A stretch of 64,000 nucleotides of DNA from Pukyongia salina (GCF_002966125.1 NZ_CP027062.1:248001-312000); one strand, 5' to 3'; shown: positions 26,545 to 37,400, counted from the first letter of the stretch. Notes: generated from the letters alone by a model not told the origin. Numbers and translations: made by a program.

Positions 26545-27906
26545 ATGCAGGATACAGCTTCAGAAATTATTAAAGATACCACCCCTTTTATAACCAGCGA
26601 CACTATAGTTTTTGGGTTATTAATGATCTGTCTGGGTTTGATCTTTTACACCTCTTCACGAAAAGACGGGTTTTGGTATAAATTCTACAAAATAGTGCCT
26701 GCACTTTTTATGGCCTATTTTATCCCCGCTATCTTAACCACCACGGGCTTAATTGCCCCGGAATGGACCACTGTCGACGACGCTGGAACGGCAACCGAAG
26801 GCTCCACCAGTCTCTACTATATGTCCAGTAGATATTTACTGCCTGCCGCGCTAGTGTTAATGACCCTCAGTATCGATCTAAAGGGTGTTTTCAATCTGGG
26901 CCCTAAGGCCGTGATCATGTTCCTTACCGGAACTACTGGGATCATTCTAGGAGGACCTTTGGCATTACTTATTGTTGGGGCTATTTACCCAGACGCCGTA
27001 GCCACTCCTCTTACACCTGTACCGGGGGTTGGTGAGACCAACGAGATCTGGGCCGGCCTTTCCACACTTTCCGGGAGTTGGATCGGTGGTGGCGCTAACC
27101 AGACAGCCATGTTCGAGATCTATGGGTATAACCCCAAATTATTCGGGCAAATGGTGTTTGTAGATATCGTTGTGGCCAATATTTGGATGGCATTATTACT
27201 AATCGGGATTGGTAAAGCTGCCGGGATCGATAAATGGTTGAATTCCGATACGTCAGCCATCGAAAAATTAAAGGAAAAGGTTTCAAAATTTTCAAAGAAG
27301 GTAGAACGAAATCCCAGCTTTGCAGACCTGATGATCCTAGCGGGGATCGCATTTGGAGCTGTTAGTCTGGCACATCTTGGAGCGGGCTATATAAGCGGGT
27401 ATTTCGAGTCTATGGTGAATAGCATGCCCAAGGGACTGGGACGGAATATGCTAAGTTTTATGAGTTCTTCCTTTTTCTGGATGATCACAATTGCCACTAT
27501 CATAGGGGTATTACTATCGTATACAAAAGCAAGGAATTATGAAGGAGCAGGAGCAAGTAAGTTTGGTAGTGTGTTTATTTACATACTCGTGGCCAGTATA
27601 GGTATGAAAATGGATCTCACGCTTATCTTCGAAAATAAGATGCTTATTGTGATCGGTCTCCTCTGGATGGGTGTACATGCCGGACTTTTAATACTAGTCG
27701 CTAAGCTGATCAAAGCGCCCTATTTCTTCCTGGCAGTTGGTAGTCAGGCGAACGTTGGCGGCGCCGCATCGGCACCGGTAGTTGCCTCCGAATTTCATCC
27801 CTCACTGGCCACCGTGGGTGTATTACTGGCGGTTTTTGGTTATGCCATCGGGACCCTCGGTGCCGTTGCCTGTACATTCCTCATGCAACTGGTAACAGCT
27901 GCCTGA
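26545..27906 (+). CDS. DUF819 family integral membrane protein
   Basis: 453 residues with about ten to eleven hydrophobic helices. The sequence around PALFMAYFIPAILTTTGLI, SSRYLLPAALVLMTLSIDLKG, LSGSWIGGGANQTAMFEIYG and FFLAVGSQANVGGAASAPVVA is characteristic of DUF819 (YjcL-like) proteins. The two Gly/Asn-rich re-entrant-like motifs resemble those of sodium-coupled carriers, so a transport role is plausible but unproven. The length fits the family. A TATTTTG element just before the gene is a weak promoter candidate. Confidence 0.85.
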   Translation: MQDTASEIIKDTTPFITSDTIVFGLLMICLGLIFYTSSRKDGFWYKFYKIVPALFMAYFIPAILTTTGLIAPEWTTVDDAGTATEGSTSLYYMSSRYLLPAALVLMTLSIDLKGVFNLGPKAVIMFLTGTTGIILGGPLALLIVGAIYPDAVATPLTPVPGVGETNEIWAGLSTLSGSWIGGGANQTAMFEIYGYNPKLFGQMVFVDIVVANIWMALLLIGIGKAAGIDKWLNSDTSAIEKLKEKVSKFSKKVERNPSFADLMILAGIAFGAVSLAHLGAGYISGYFESMVNSMPKGLGRNMLSFMSSSFFWMITIATIIGVLLSYTKARNYEGAGASKFGSVFIYILVASIGMKMDLTLIFENKMLIVIGLLWMGVHAGLLILVAKLIKAPYFFLAVGSQANVGGAASAPVVASEFHPSLATVGVLLAVFGYAIGTLGAVACTFLMQLVTAA

Positions 27907-27955
27907 TAATTGGTAAAAAAATAGCATCTTTGCGAGGCAAAAAATTAAAATCCAA

Positions 27956-28663
27956 ATGAGATATATAATTGGGATCCTTATTGTGTGTTTGTGGCTTACC
28001 GCCTGTTCTAACGGGGGTAACAGAATGGAGTTGACAGGAACGGTGAAAGGGCTTAAAAAAGGGACTTTACTGCTTCAGAAGATAGACGACACCCTACTCA
28101 TAACCGTAGATTCTCTTGTAATCAACGGCGATCCTAACTTTCAATTTTCGGAGGAAGTGCCCAGCCCGGAAGTGTTTTATCTCTACCTGCGCCTCGAAAA
28201 CGGTAACTTGCTGGACGACCGCATTCCGTTCTTCGCAGAACCTTCAGAAATACATATAGAAACATCCCTGAAAAAATTTGGTAACGACGTTAAAATAAGT
28301 GGTTCGACCAACCAGGAGAAACTGGAAGAATACAAACTTCTGATGCAGCGATTCAGCAACCGGAATCTCGATCTTATTCAGGCGGAATTCGAGGCCAGAC
28401 AAAAGGGTAACGATTCTCTCGCAGGCCAATTAAAAATGCAACAGGAAAAGATCTTAGCGAGTAAATATCTGGCGACGGTGAATTACGCGGTTCAGCAAAA
28501 AAAGCACGAGATCGCCCCTTATCTAATGTTAAGCGAAGTCTACGATGCCAATTTAAAGTACCTGGATACCGTGTACAAAACTCTTGATCCCCAGGTTAAG
28601 GAATCGAAATACGGAAAGGAACTGGCTGCTTTTATTGAGAGTCGCCGGAAGGAAGAGAATTAA
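27956..28663 (+). CDS. DUF4369-type lipoprotein
   Basis: 235 residues. A lipoprotein signal ends in the lipobox LTAC (Cys17). The N-terminal domain (residues 24-115: ELTGTVKGLKKGTLLLQKI... NGDPNFQFSEEVPSPEVFYLYL) is the beta-rich DUF4369 domain often found in front of thioredoxin-like domains in Bacteroidetes. Here the C-terminal part is instead a charged helical segment with many Lys, Glu and Gln, and no CxxC motif, so the usual disulfide-redox half is absent. It probably sits in the inner or outer membrane facing the periplasm. The stop overlaps the convergent 89-aa gene by four bases. Confidence 0.75.
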   Translation: MRYIIGILIVCLWLTACSNGGNRMELTGTVKGLKKGTLLLQKIDDTLLITVDSLVINGDPNFQFSEEVPSPEVFYLYLRLENGNLLDDRIPFFAEPSEIHIETSLKKFGNDVKISGSTNQEKLEEYKLLMQRFSNRNLDLIQAEFEARQKGNDSLAGQLKMQQEKILASKYLATVNYAVQQKKHEIAPYLMLSEVYDANLKYLDTVYKTLDPQVKESKYGKELAAFIESRRKEEN

Positions 28664-28929
28664 CCCAGTGCGTTTATCTTATCGATAAGTTTTCGACCGC
28701 GTTCTTCAAGCTCATTGTTGATAGCCTTAAAGTGGCTTTTAGGATCTTCAACATCTTTAGCATTAACCTTTTCAATTAATTCGTCGAAGGTTTCAATGGC
28801 TTCATCAATTATTTTTTCCGACTTCTTCGTGTCTTTTTCAGGATTGGTAAGTTCCCAGATATACACAGCTTCGATGATATCACCCAGAACGTAATTAATA
28901 TCTTTTTTCAGATCTCTAACACTTGCCAT
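28660..28929 (-). CDS. Small conserved-looking helical protein, function unknown
   Basis: 89 residues, almost entirely helical and strongly charged (MASVRDLKKDINYVLGDII at the start, then EKIIDEAIETFDELIEKVNA), without cysteines, signal or membrane segment. It follows manA on the same strand after 36 bases and is probably the last gene of the idi-queD-manA operon. I cannot name a family with confidence. Confidence 0.7.
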   Translation of the reverse strand: MASVRDLKKDINYVLGDIIEAVYIWELTNPEKDTKKSEKIIDEAIETFDELIEKVNAKDVEDPKSHFKAINNELEERGRKLIDKINALG

Positions 28930-28965
28930 TTTTACAAAATTTATTTTGGCGCAAGTTACGAATAC

Positions 28966-29952
28966 TTACGGAATGTAAACTTCCAAAAGCGTAGCGGAAG
29001 TGGTTTTTATTAAAATTTTTTCAATACAAGCCGGGATGAGAATGGTTTCTCCTTTGCTCAAGGCTACAGTTTCATTGTTTGTTTGGAACTGCGCTTCTCC
29101 TTCAATACACATATAAACCCTGAATGAATCAAGTCCCGCCGTATCGCGCTCAAGAGGCCGAGTTAACATCAATTTATTGGTTTCAAAATATTGGGAAGTA
29201 CAAAGAGGCACAATGTCGTTTTGTTTGTCTTTATACGATTGTTTAGCCTGGGTGGGCTTAAAATTGATAGCCTTCAGGGCCTGCTCTGTATGCAATTCGC
29301 GCATATTCCCATCTACATCCGGGCGATCCCAGTCGTAAATTCGGTAAGTGATGTCTGAAGTTTGCTGAATTTCAGCCAGGAGAGTGCCCCCTCCTATCGC
29401 ATGTACCGTGCCCGGAGCTATAAAATAAACATCTCCGGGTGTTATCGCTTCCATTTGAAGGATCTCTGTGATATTTCCTTCTGAAAGTGCCTTCTTATAG
29501 GTTTCTTCATCCATAGGACGGTTAAAGCCTACGATAAGCCGGGCATGGGTATCGGTATCTACGATGTACCACATTTCTGTTTTCCCGAAGGAATTATGCC
29601 TCTCCGCCGCAAGGACATCATCCGGGTGCAATTGCACCGAAAGGTCTTCCTTAGCATCGATAAATTTAAAAAGCAGCGGGAATTCGGTACCGTAGGTTCT
29701 AGAGACCCTTCTCCCAAGTAGTGAGGGTCCATGGTGCTCTAATAAGTCCTTCATATTTGTGCCTTTAAACTTACCATTAGACACGATAGAGAAATCGCCT
29801 GCAACCCCTGATAACTCCCAAGATTCGCCTATATTGCCTTCAGAATTACCCTTTCCAAATACATTCCTCAATTTTTCACCACCCCATACTTTAGGCTTTA
29901 CAATAGGTATAAATTTTAATGGATAAAGATGGTTTTCTAATATCATGATCAA
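28966..29952 (-). CDS. manA: Mannose-6-phosphate isomerase, class I
   Basis: 328 residues. It opens with YPLKFIPIVKPKVWGGEKL, the N-terminal signature of short class I isomerases. Zinc ligands are visible in QLHPDD (Gln, His), KTEMWY (Glu) and GTVHAIGGG (His), followed by the cupin half ending in ETILIPACIEKI. It interconverts mannose-6-phosphate and fructose-6-phosphate in the cytoplasm, feeding GDP-mannose and polysaccharide synthesis. Its start overlaps the end of queD by four bases (ATGA). Confidence 0.93.
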   Translation of the reverse strand: MIMILENHLYPLKFIPIVKPKVWGGEKLRNVFGKGNSEGNIGESWELSGVAGDFSIVSNGKFKGTNMKDLLEHHGPSLLGRRVSRTYGTEFPLLFKFIDAKEDLSVQLHPDDVLAAERHNSFGKTEMWYIVDTDTHARLIVGFNRPMDEETYKKALSEGNITEILQMEAITPGDVYFIAPGTVHAIGGGTLLAEIQQTSDITYRIYDWDRPDVDGNMRELHTEQALKAINFKPTQAKQSYKDKQNDIVPLCTSQYFETNKLMLTRPLERDTAGLDSFRVYMCIEGEAQFQTNNETVALSKGETILIPACIEKILIKTTSATLLEVYIP

Positions 29953-30356
29953 CCCGTATAAAGTACAAAGTTTCTGGGGGTTTCATATAATTTAACCGAG
30001 AGGTCGAATTTCGAGTCTAGTCTGGGTCGGAGTTTTTCCCATATCACTTTGGCGATATTCTCGGCGGTAGGATTCAAATTCGCAAATTCAGGAACTTCCA
30101 GGTTTAAGTTCTTATGATCGAACGCATCTTCTATTTCTTCACGAATAAGGTCTTTTAGTACTTTTATATCGATGAGGTAACCGGTTTCCGGATCTACTTC
30201 TCCGGTCACTCCAACCTCCAGCTCGTAATTATGCCCGTGATAGTGGGGATTATTACATTTTCCGAAGATCTCTTCATTTTTCTCATCGCTCCAGTCTTTA
30301 CGGTAAAGTCTGTGAGCGGCGTTAAAATGAGCCTTTCTATATACTGTTAAACTCAT
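29949..30356 (-). CDS. queD: 6-pyruvoyl-tetrahydropterin synthase / QueD family
   Basis: 135 residues, family length. Zinc-binding histidines are in FNAAHRL and CNNPHYHGHNYEL; the Cys of KCNNPHYHGH is the proposed catalytic thiol. LIDIKVLKDLI, DHKNLN and the final Glu in YETPRNF complete the pattern. The family makes 6-carboxy-tetrahydropterin from dihydroneopterin triphosphate for queuosine, or related pterins; which of these applies here cannot be told without neighbouring queC/queE. It is translationally coupled to idi upstream and manA downstream through four-base overlaps. Confidence 0.88.
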   Translation of the reverse strand: MSLTVYRKAHFNAAHRLYRKDWSDEKNEEIFGKCNNPHYHGHNYELEVGVTGEVDPETGYLIDIKVLKDLIREEIEDAFDHKNLNLEVPEFANLNPTAENIAKVIWEKLRPRLDSKFDLSVKLYETPRNFVLYTG

Positions 30357-30871
30357 GACGATAGGTGTTGGTAAAATTTATCAAAGATGATCTTAAACCA
30401 GGCCGTATAATTATCGGGATGAGACTTCATGTCTTCCTTAACATCCTTTATTGGCATCCATTTCCAGGCATGGACTTCATCTTTATTTATCTTGGGTTCA
30501 TCATTGTAGTTTCCTACCAGGATATGATCATATTCGTGTTCAGTGAGGCCGTTATCAAATGGTGCTTTGTAAATAAAAGATGTCGTTTCTTTCAAATCTG
30601 TAGTGAAACCCATTTCTTCCTTAAGCCTGCGTGTTCCGGCTTCTATGTTCGACTCACCTTCTCTTTGGTGGCTACAGCAGGTATTGGTCCACAGTCCCGG
30701 GGAATGGTATTTATGAAGCGCGCGCTGCTGCAGCATTAATTCACCCTTATCATTAAAGATAAACACCGAGAAAGCCCGGTGTAATACCGCCTTTTCGTGT
30801 GCCTCCTGTTTGGGCATTAGCCCGATCTGTTCGTCCTGTTCATTAACAAGGATCACAAGTTCTTCCTGCAT
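30353..30871 (-). CDS. idi: Isopentenyl-diphosphate delta-isomerase, type 1
   Basis: 172 residues from MQEELVILVN. The frame extends 58 residues upstream, but that part crosses the terminator of the preceding gene and has no family similarity, so the shorter start is used. Nudix-type isomerase motifs are present: HRAFSVFIFN, the Cys in NTCCSHQREGE, and RRLKEEMGF, followed by the HEYDHILVG strand and a tryptophan-rich KWMP segment. It converts isopentenyl and dimethylallyl diphosphate for isoprenoid synthesis. It is the first gene of the operon continuing with queD and manA. Confidence 0.92.
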   Translation of the reverse strand: MQEELVILVNEQDEQIGLMPKQEAHEKAVLHRAFSVFIFNDKGELMLQQRALHKYHSPGLWTNTCCSHQREGESNIEAGTRRLKEEMGFTTDLKETTSFIYKAPFDNGLTEHEYDHILVGNYNDEPKINKDEVHAWKWMPIKDVKEDMKSHPDNYTAWFKIIFDKFYQHLSS

Positions 30872-30931
30872 AGCAACCTTTCTTTTTGTTTCAAAAGTAC
30901 GAAATAGCAGGGTGTAATAACAAACAAAAAA

Positions 30932-30955
30932 GCGTCCAATACAAGTATCGGACGC
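30932..30955 (-). terminator. Terminator of the PorE-like gene
   Basis: On the minus strand GCGTCCGATAC pairs with GTATTGGACGC (one G-T pair) and a run of T residues follows. It separates the giant-protein operon from idi. Confidence 0.8.
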
Positions 30956-30977
30956 CTTAAGTGAGGTTAAAATATTC

Positions 30978-32888
30978 CTAATTCTGAATAATAAACATCG
31001 ATCTGCGGTTAAGCTGATGCTCCTCTTCAGTACATTCAACACCATTAGAACACTGGTTTGTTAATTGGTATTCACCATATCCGCGGGCCGAAAGCCTGCT
31101 ACGGTCTATACCTTTACCAACCAACCATTCTAAGGTAGACTGAGCTCGTTTTTCGGAAAGTGCTTCGTTATAAGCGTCGTTTCCTCTCGAATCTGTATGA
31201 GATTCTATATGAATGATAAGCTCAGGATATTGTCTCATCGCTGCCAGGATCTTCGCTAATTCGATCTCAGCATCAGGACGAATATTGTATCTGTCAAAAT
31301 CAAAATAAATTGGCTCTAGTTTAAGTCGGCAACCCAGATCGTTTGGCGGACAAGGATCGCATTCCAGAACAAGATCGGCCATCACGGTTCCGGAAGCAGT
31401 TGGTGTAGTAACCAGTTTTTCGTTGTACTCGCAACCATCACCTATGGCACGAACTATATACACCGAACTACACTCCGCCAGGTTGTCGAAGGAATATCGC
31501 CCATTGGCATCGGCCGTCATGGTCTTTACAACTATACTGTTTTCATCTAATAAGGTTACCGTAGCATTGGCAACGGGCTCGTTGTTCACATTGCTGGTAA
31601 TGGTACCTGCGATGGTAACTTCGCAACGCTCCTGGACTCTGTAGATCTCATCGGCTACACTTCCTTTTTCACCATCGCGGTTAGACGAAACATATCCAAT
31701 TCTTTTACGTTCGTTGATTATAAAACCAAAATCGTCTTTGTTGCTATTGGTGGGAGCTCCAAGGTTTTTTATCTCGCCATTAGGCATTCCGTCATCACCC
31801 AGGGGAACCATAAATACATCATAACCGCCCAGGCCTCCGCGTCCATCACTGGCAAAATAAAGGTTGTTGTTCTCGCTGATAAACTGGAACGATTCCCTCG
31901 CCTCTGTATTTAATGCCGAAACATTTACAGGAGGTCCGTAGGTATCACCTTCAAGGATATCTACATACCAGATATCGGACATACCATTGGTACCCGGCAT
32001 ATCGGAAGAAAAGAATAATCGTTTTTCGTCCAGACTAAGTGCAGGATGAGCTACAGAGTATTCTTTACTGTTAAAAGGCAATTCTACTATGTTAGTCCAG
32101 TAGTTATCCCCGCTTTTGGTTGCTTTGTACAATTTTAACCGTATGGTTTTGTTTTTATCTCTTCCCTTTTTACCATCGATAAAGTTGTTTCTGGTAAAGT
32201 ACATAGTTCCACCATCCTTGGTAAATACAGCAGAAGATTCGTGAAAAGGAGTATTAACTTCTCCATCCAAAGGAGTTGCATTAGATAACATTCCATTTTC
32301 ATCCATATCCGCAACAAACAGGTCTAAAAATGGTTGTTCGTTCCATTCGTGGATCTTATCACCTTCACTTCGTTTTGTGGCAGAAGCAAAAACGAGTTTG
32401 TTCCCGTAAAATGCTGCTCCAAAATCTGAGTATTCTGTATTTACAGATACTTTCTGAAGTTCAACTTCATATTCCAGGAAACTGGTATTCGATGCTTTAA
32501 TGATCTTTGGATCTCCTCCTTTCTGAATATAGGTTTTCATTAAACCATCGGCCAGTTCGGTTTGCCCGAGGCTTTTCAAGGATTGAGCGGCCCGATAATA
32601 ATAATTCGCTTCCGCTTCCGAAGGATATTCATTAATAAGTCTTTGATACCATTTGGCAGCGTTATCATAGTCGCTATTCCAATAATAGGTGTCTCCCAGG
32701 TTCTTAAATATTTGTGCCGAGGTATATCCGTCCTCAACAACTTTCAAGTATATCTCACGCGCATCGATATAAGCGTATTTGTCGAATTCCTTATTCGCTT
32801 TTTCTAATTCTTTCTTTTGCGCAAATGACACACTGGTAAATAGAATAACCAGGGTTAATAGAATAAATTTATTAGGTAATGTCTTCAT
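30978..32888 (-). CDS. PorE-like T9SS protein (TPR, propeller, CRD, OmpA)
   Basis: 636 residues: signal peptide 1-23; TPR-like repeats about 24-140 (DKYAYIDAREIYLKVVEDGY, IFKNLGDTYYWNSDYDNAAKWYQRL); a PD40/WD40-like propeller about 150-410 with FSSDMPG and YFASDGRGG repeats; a carboxypeptidase-regulatory-like domain about 415-500; and a C-terminal OmpA domain from about 525 with FDFDRYNIRP and the peptidoglycan-binding HTDSRG...LSEKRAQ. This domain order is that of PorE, an outer-membrane-associated T9SS component that links PorP to peptidoglycan. It starts 12 bases after porP copy 1, so the order giant protein, PorP, PorE-like forms one transcript. Confidence 0.85.
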   Translation of the reverse strand: MKTLPNKFILLTLVILFTSVSFAQKKELEKANKEFDKYAYIDAREIYLKVVEDGYTSAQIFKNLGDTYYWNSDYDNAAKWYQRLINEYPSEAEANYYYRAAQSLKSLGQTELADGLMKTYIQKGGDPKIIKASNTSFLEYEVELQKVSVNTEYSDFGAAFYGNKLVFASATKRSEGDKIHEWNEQPFLDLFVADMDENGMLSNATPLDGEVNTPFHESSAVFTKDGGTMYFTRNNFIDGKKGRDKNKTIRLKLYKATKSGDNYWTNIVELPFNSKEYSVAHPALSLDEKRLFFSSDMPGTNGMSDIWYVDILEGDTYGPPVNVSALNTEARESFQFISENNNLYFASDGRGGLGGYDVFMVPLGDDGMPNGEIKNLGAPTNSNKDDFGFIINERKRIGYVSSNRDGEKGSVADEIYRVQERCEVTIAGTITSNVNNEPVANATVTLLDENSIVVKTMTADANGRYSFDNLAECSSVYIVRAIGDGCEYNEKLVTTPTASGTVMADLVLECDPCPPNDLGCRLKLEPIYFDFDRYNIRPDAEIELAKILAAMRQYPELIIHIESHTDSRGNDAYNEALSEKRAQSTLEWLVGKGIDRSRLSARGYGEYQLTNQCSNGVECTEEEHQLNRRSMFIIQN

Positions 32889-32898
32889 GGTGTAAGTG

Positions 32899-34402
32899 TT
32901 TTAGAAGAATCGTGGTGTTAGTACCCTTTCTGGTGTTTTGAATACATCGAAACGCAGCATGATCTCATACGAACCATCACTGTAATCCTCTATATCCGTG
33001 GTCTGGAAGTCGTATCCAAATCCAATAAATATCTCATCCGAAGCCTGGAAGCCTACCAGGCCACTCAAGGCAGCACTCCATCGATAAGCGGCTCCTAAGG
33101 TAAATTTCTCATTGATCAAAAAGTTGGCCGATACATCCCATTGTAAGGGTGATCCGCTAACAGCCTTTACCAGCGTGGCGGGTTTGAATTTCAAATTATC
33201 GCTCACATCAAATACATAGCCCGCAATAAGGAAATAGTGTAAACGCTCCGCGGCTATGGTCTCCTTATCTATATTGGCCAGAGATCCCTCATCGAAATGC
33301 TTGGTCGTTAAAAAGTTTGGTACCGATAGCCCCGCATAGAACTTCTCGGTGTTGTAGTACACCCCGGCTCCTATCTGTGGCTGTAGTTTGTTGTCTATAT
33401 TATTCTGAAATCGAGGATCGTTCTGATCGAAGATATTCAACTTAGTGAAATCCACATCCAACAGATCGAGTCCCGCCTTTAATCCAAAGGACAGCTCCCC
33501 GTTATCCGAGGTGTTGATCGTATAGGAATAATCAATATTCACATTAGACTCGACGGCTGGCCCCAACTCATCGCGTACAATAGATATCCCAAGACCCATA
33601 TTATCCAGCGAACCTATGGGCGTATTGGCAGTAAAGGAAGCCGTCTTTGGAGCCCCCTCGAATCCAACCCACTGCGTGCGGTACAACAACCCAAAACTAA
33701 GGGCGTCACGAGATCCGGCATAGGCAGGGTTGACAATCTGCGTATTGTACATATACTGCGTATACTGGGGATCCTGCTGAGCCGTACCACTAAAGGTCCC
33801 AAGTAAAATCAAAAGTATGAGTGTTAGATAACTGTGTTTCATAGTTCAGTATTTTTAACCCGGAAGAGACCAACCCTCCCGGGATATTTTTGATTTTCTA
33901 TCTATTTATGTATAAGTATCCGGCGTAACTTGACTCTCCAGGATTGTCCTCTCCTAAGATCGTAAGTACATAATAATACGTACCGGTAGGTAACATCTCT
34001 CCCTGTCGTATGGTCGAACGACCATCGGAAATCCCTCTAAACACATTCTCCTCACCATTAGAACCGCCATAGCCATCGGTCTCCCAAACTAAGACACCCC
34101 AACGGTTGAAGATCTTCATGTTATTGTCTGGATACTCCTCAATTCCTACAATGCGGAAGAAGTCGTTCATACCATCTCCATCAGGAGTGATACCGTTAAA
34201 GATCTCGAACGGTGGCTCAACCAATACATTCGGTAAAATAGTAACCGTTGGATCATCGGGTTCTCCATCACCATTGGCATCGAAGTTCGTTGGATCGTTC
34301 GGATCATCCGATAGATCGGTCACTTCATTACCATTGATATCGTATCCGGTCGCTACCGCCTGGTTAACCACCTCACCGGCATCAATGTCGGCCTGAGTGA
34401 TC
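32899..34402. repeat. Segmental duplication, copy 1 (PorP plus sorting domain)
   Basis: This 1504-base block is repeated at a constant offset of 15752 with no indels. I find four differences (33051, 33168, 33534, 34327), all silent. It covers the complete PorP gene, the 55-base spacer and the end of the giant-protein gene; identity stops abruptly two bases beyond the PorP stop codon. Beyond 34402 there is further patchy similarity to about 34474. Confidence 0.95.
32901..33842 (-). CDS. PorP/SprF-family T9SS membrane protein, copy 1
   Basis: 313 residues with a signal peptide (about 1-21, ending in GTAQ). The sequence QDPQYTQYMYNTQIVNPAYAG after the signal is the hallmark of PorP/SprF proteins, and the remainder is a predicted outer-membrane beta-barrel ending in LTPRFF. 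In gliding Bacteroidetes, SprF is required for secretion of the giant adhesin encoded next to it (SprB), which carries the type B sorting domain. The same pairing is seen here. It sits 55 bases after the 4750-aa gene and 12 bases before the PorE-like gene. The protein is identical to copy 2. Confidence 0.93.
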   Translation of the reverse strand: MKHSYLTLILLILLGTFSGTAQQDPQYTQYMYNTQIVNPAYAGSRDALSFGLLYRTQWVGFEGAPKTASFTANTPIGSLDNMGLGISIVRDELGPAVESNVNIDYSYTINTSDNGELSFGLKAGLDLLDVDFTKLNIFDQNDPRFQNNIDNKLQPQIGAGVYYNTEKFYAGLSVPNFLTTKHFDEGSLANIDKETIAAERLHYFLIAGYVFDVSDNLKFKPATLVKAVSGSPLQWDVSANFLINEKFTLGAAYRWSAALSGLVGFQASDEIFIGFGYDFQTTDIEDYSDGSYEIMLRFDVFKTPERVLTPRFF

Positions 34403-37400
34403 GCATAGGTACCTGTAAAGGTCGTATCATCAACCTCTCCCGGCTGAAGAACAGCTATTGGGCCGCCTTCTATTATGATTCCCGGTAGATCATCGGAGAT
34501 AGTGATATCGTATAATGTTACGTTACCAATATTGGTAACCATGAACAGGTACGATATTGTCTCACCAATGTTTGGTATTCCATCTCCGTTCTCATCGTTG
34601 AAGACTCCTGTTTTCTCTAATGAAAGTCCAGGATCCTGGCAAAGAACCGTGATCGTTGGATCGTTCTCGAAAATACTGTTGTCATCAGATAGATCACTTA
34701 CCACCGTACCATTAGGATCGGTACCTTCGGCTGTCGCCTGGTTAGATACTAAGCCGGCATCTACATCGTCTTGAACTACCGTGTATACAGCACTGAATGT
34801 TTCGGTATCAGATTCTCCTGCCGCCAAAGAAATTGGTCCTCCAACAACGTTCACCATAGGATCTGTTACCATTACATCGGTTAACAACACGTTTCCAACA
34901 TTGGTTACAACAAAGTCGTAAACAATGGTTTCTCCAAGGTCAACACATCCATTACCGTTCTCATCGGTAGGAGTTCCTGTTTTAATAAGTGCTATTACAG
35001 GTTCCTGACATAGATCGGTGATCGTTGGATCGTTACCAAATTCACTGGATTCATCCGAGATATCAGAAACTGTATCTCCCACTTGAGAGGTTCCTGTTAC
35101 GGTCGCCTGGTTTACTACCTCTCCAGCATCTATATCGGCTTGTGTAAGCGTATAGATTGCAGAGAAGGAAGTATTATCGGTCTGTAATGGTCCAAGAGAA
35201 ATTGGTCCACCCTGTACATTCACCATTGGATCTGTAACAAATATGTTATGTAAGGTTACATTACCCAAATTGAAGATGGTGAATTCGTAAGAGATGGTCT
35301 CTCCCTCATCGGCACATTTATTTCCGTTTTCATCATTTACTGTTCCCACTTTAACAATGGCGATAATTGGTGCCTGACATAAGTCTACAATTGTTGGATC
35401 ATCTTCTGTGATCACTTCGTCATCCGAAAGATCCGAAACAGTTCCACCCGTTGGTGTAGTTCCGAAAACTTCAGCCTGGTTCTCAACAAATCCGGCATCT
35501 ATATCGGCTTGAGTAAGTACATAAGTTGCAGTAAACGTAGTTGCATCTGTGGCTCCAGGAGCAAGATCGATCGGTCCACCTATAACAGTAACTAACATAT
35601 CCGTAATGGTTATATCTGTTAAGGTTACGTTTCCAGTGTTCACAACTGTAAATGTATATTCGATCACATCACCAGGGGTTGGACATCCTCCGCCACTAGG
35701 TGGTGGAAGTGTTCCTTCCTTGATCAGGGCGATACTTGCAGCCTGGCATAAGCCAACTACCGTAGGATCGTCTTCAAGTACACTGTTATCATCAGAAAGA
35801 TCTGATACGATATTTCCATTAGGATCGGTACCTTCAGCAGTTGCCTGGTTCACTACTTCTCCTGCATCAATATCTGCCTGTGTAATGGCGTAGCTTCCTA
35901 AGAAGATCCATGTTTCAGTAACATCCAGTTCGCCGTCATTATCGGTATCTCCAGAATCTGGTCCCGGAACGTTTCCACCTAACAACAGATCGGTAACTGT
36001 CACCGATGCCAGGGATACATTTCCTTCATTGGTTACTGTGAATGTATAATCGATCATCTCACCCGGATCTGCACACTGATTTCCATTTCCGTCTACAAAT
36101 ACACCGGTCTTAACGATAGCGATGTTTGCAGCCTGACATAGATTAGTTACTACAGAATTTGAAGTATCTGTTACTGTAGTCTGATCTGGTGCCGTACCAG
36201 TTACCGTTGCTGTATTCTGAACCGAACCAGCATCGATATCGGCCTGCGTGATCGCATAACTACCGGTATAGATCCACGTTTCAGTTACATCAAGCTCTCC
36301 GTCATTGTCTGTATCTCCTGAATCTGGTCCTGGAACAACACCACCTAATAGAGGATCGTTCACAACCACATTTGAAAGTGATACGTTTCCGGCATTGGTT
36401 ACTGTGAAAGTATAGTTGATCAGCTCACCTGGATCTGAACAATCTCCACCGTCATCGTACATCGCTGTTTTCAGGATATCAATAGCAGGACCCTGACATA
36501 GATCGGTCACTACAGAATTTGAAGTATCTGTTACTGTAGTCTGATCTGGTGCCATACCGGTTACCGTTGCTGTATTCTGAACCGAACCAGCATCGATATC
36601 GGCCTGCGTGATCGCATAACTACCGGTATAGATCCACGTTTCAGTTACATCAAGCTCTCCGTCATTGTCTGTATCTCCTGAATCTGGTCCCGGAACAACA
36701 CCACCTAATAGAGGATCGTTCACAACCACATTTGAAAGTGATACGTTTCCGGCATTGGTTACTGTGAAAGTATAGTTGATCAGCTCACCTGGATCTGAAC
36801 AATCTCCACCGTCATCGTACATCGCTGTTTTCAGGATATCAATAGCAGGACCCTGACATAGATCGGTCACTACAGAATTTGAAGTATCTGTTACTGTAGT
36901 CTGATCTGGTGCCATACCGGTTACCGTTGCTGTATTCTGAACCGAACCAGCATCGATATCGGCCTGCGTGATCGCATAACTACCGGTATAGATCCACGTT
37001 TCAGTTACATCAAGCTCTCCGTCATTGTCTGTATCTCCTGAATCTGGTCCCGGAACAACACCACCTAATAGAGGATCGTTCACAACCACATTTGAAAGTG
37101 ATACGTTTCCGGCATTGGTTACTGTGAACGTATAGTTGATCAGCTCACCTGGATCTGAACAATCTCCACCGTCATCGTACATCGCTGTTTTCAGGATATC
37201 GATAGCAGGACCCTGACATAGATCGGTCACTACAGAATTTGAAGTATCTGTTACTGTAGTCTGATCTGGTGCCGTACCAGTTACCGTTGCTGTATTCTGA
37301 ACCGAACCAGCATCGATATCGGCCTGCGTGATCGCATAACTACCGGTATAGATCCACGTTTCAGTGACATCAAGCTCTCCATCATTGTCTGTATCTCCTG

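Noticed and set aside
30872-31045. Longer start for idi, adding 58 residues
   Set aside because: The extension crosses the terminator hairpin of the preceding gene and lacks similarity to the isomerase family.
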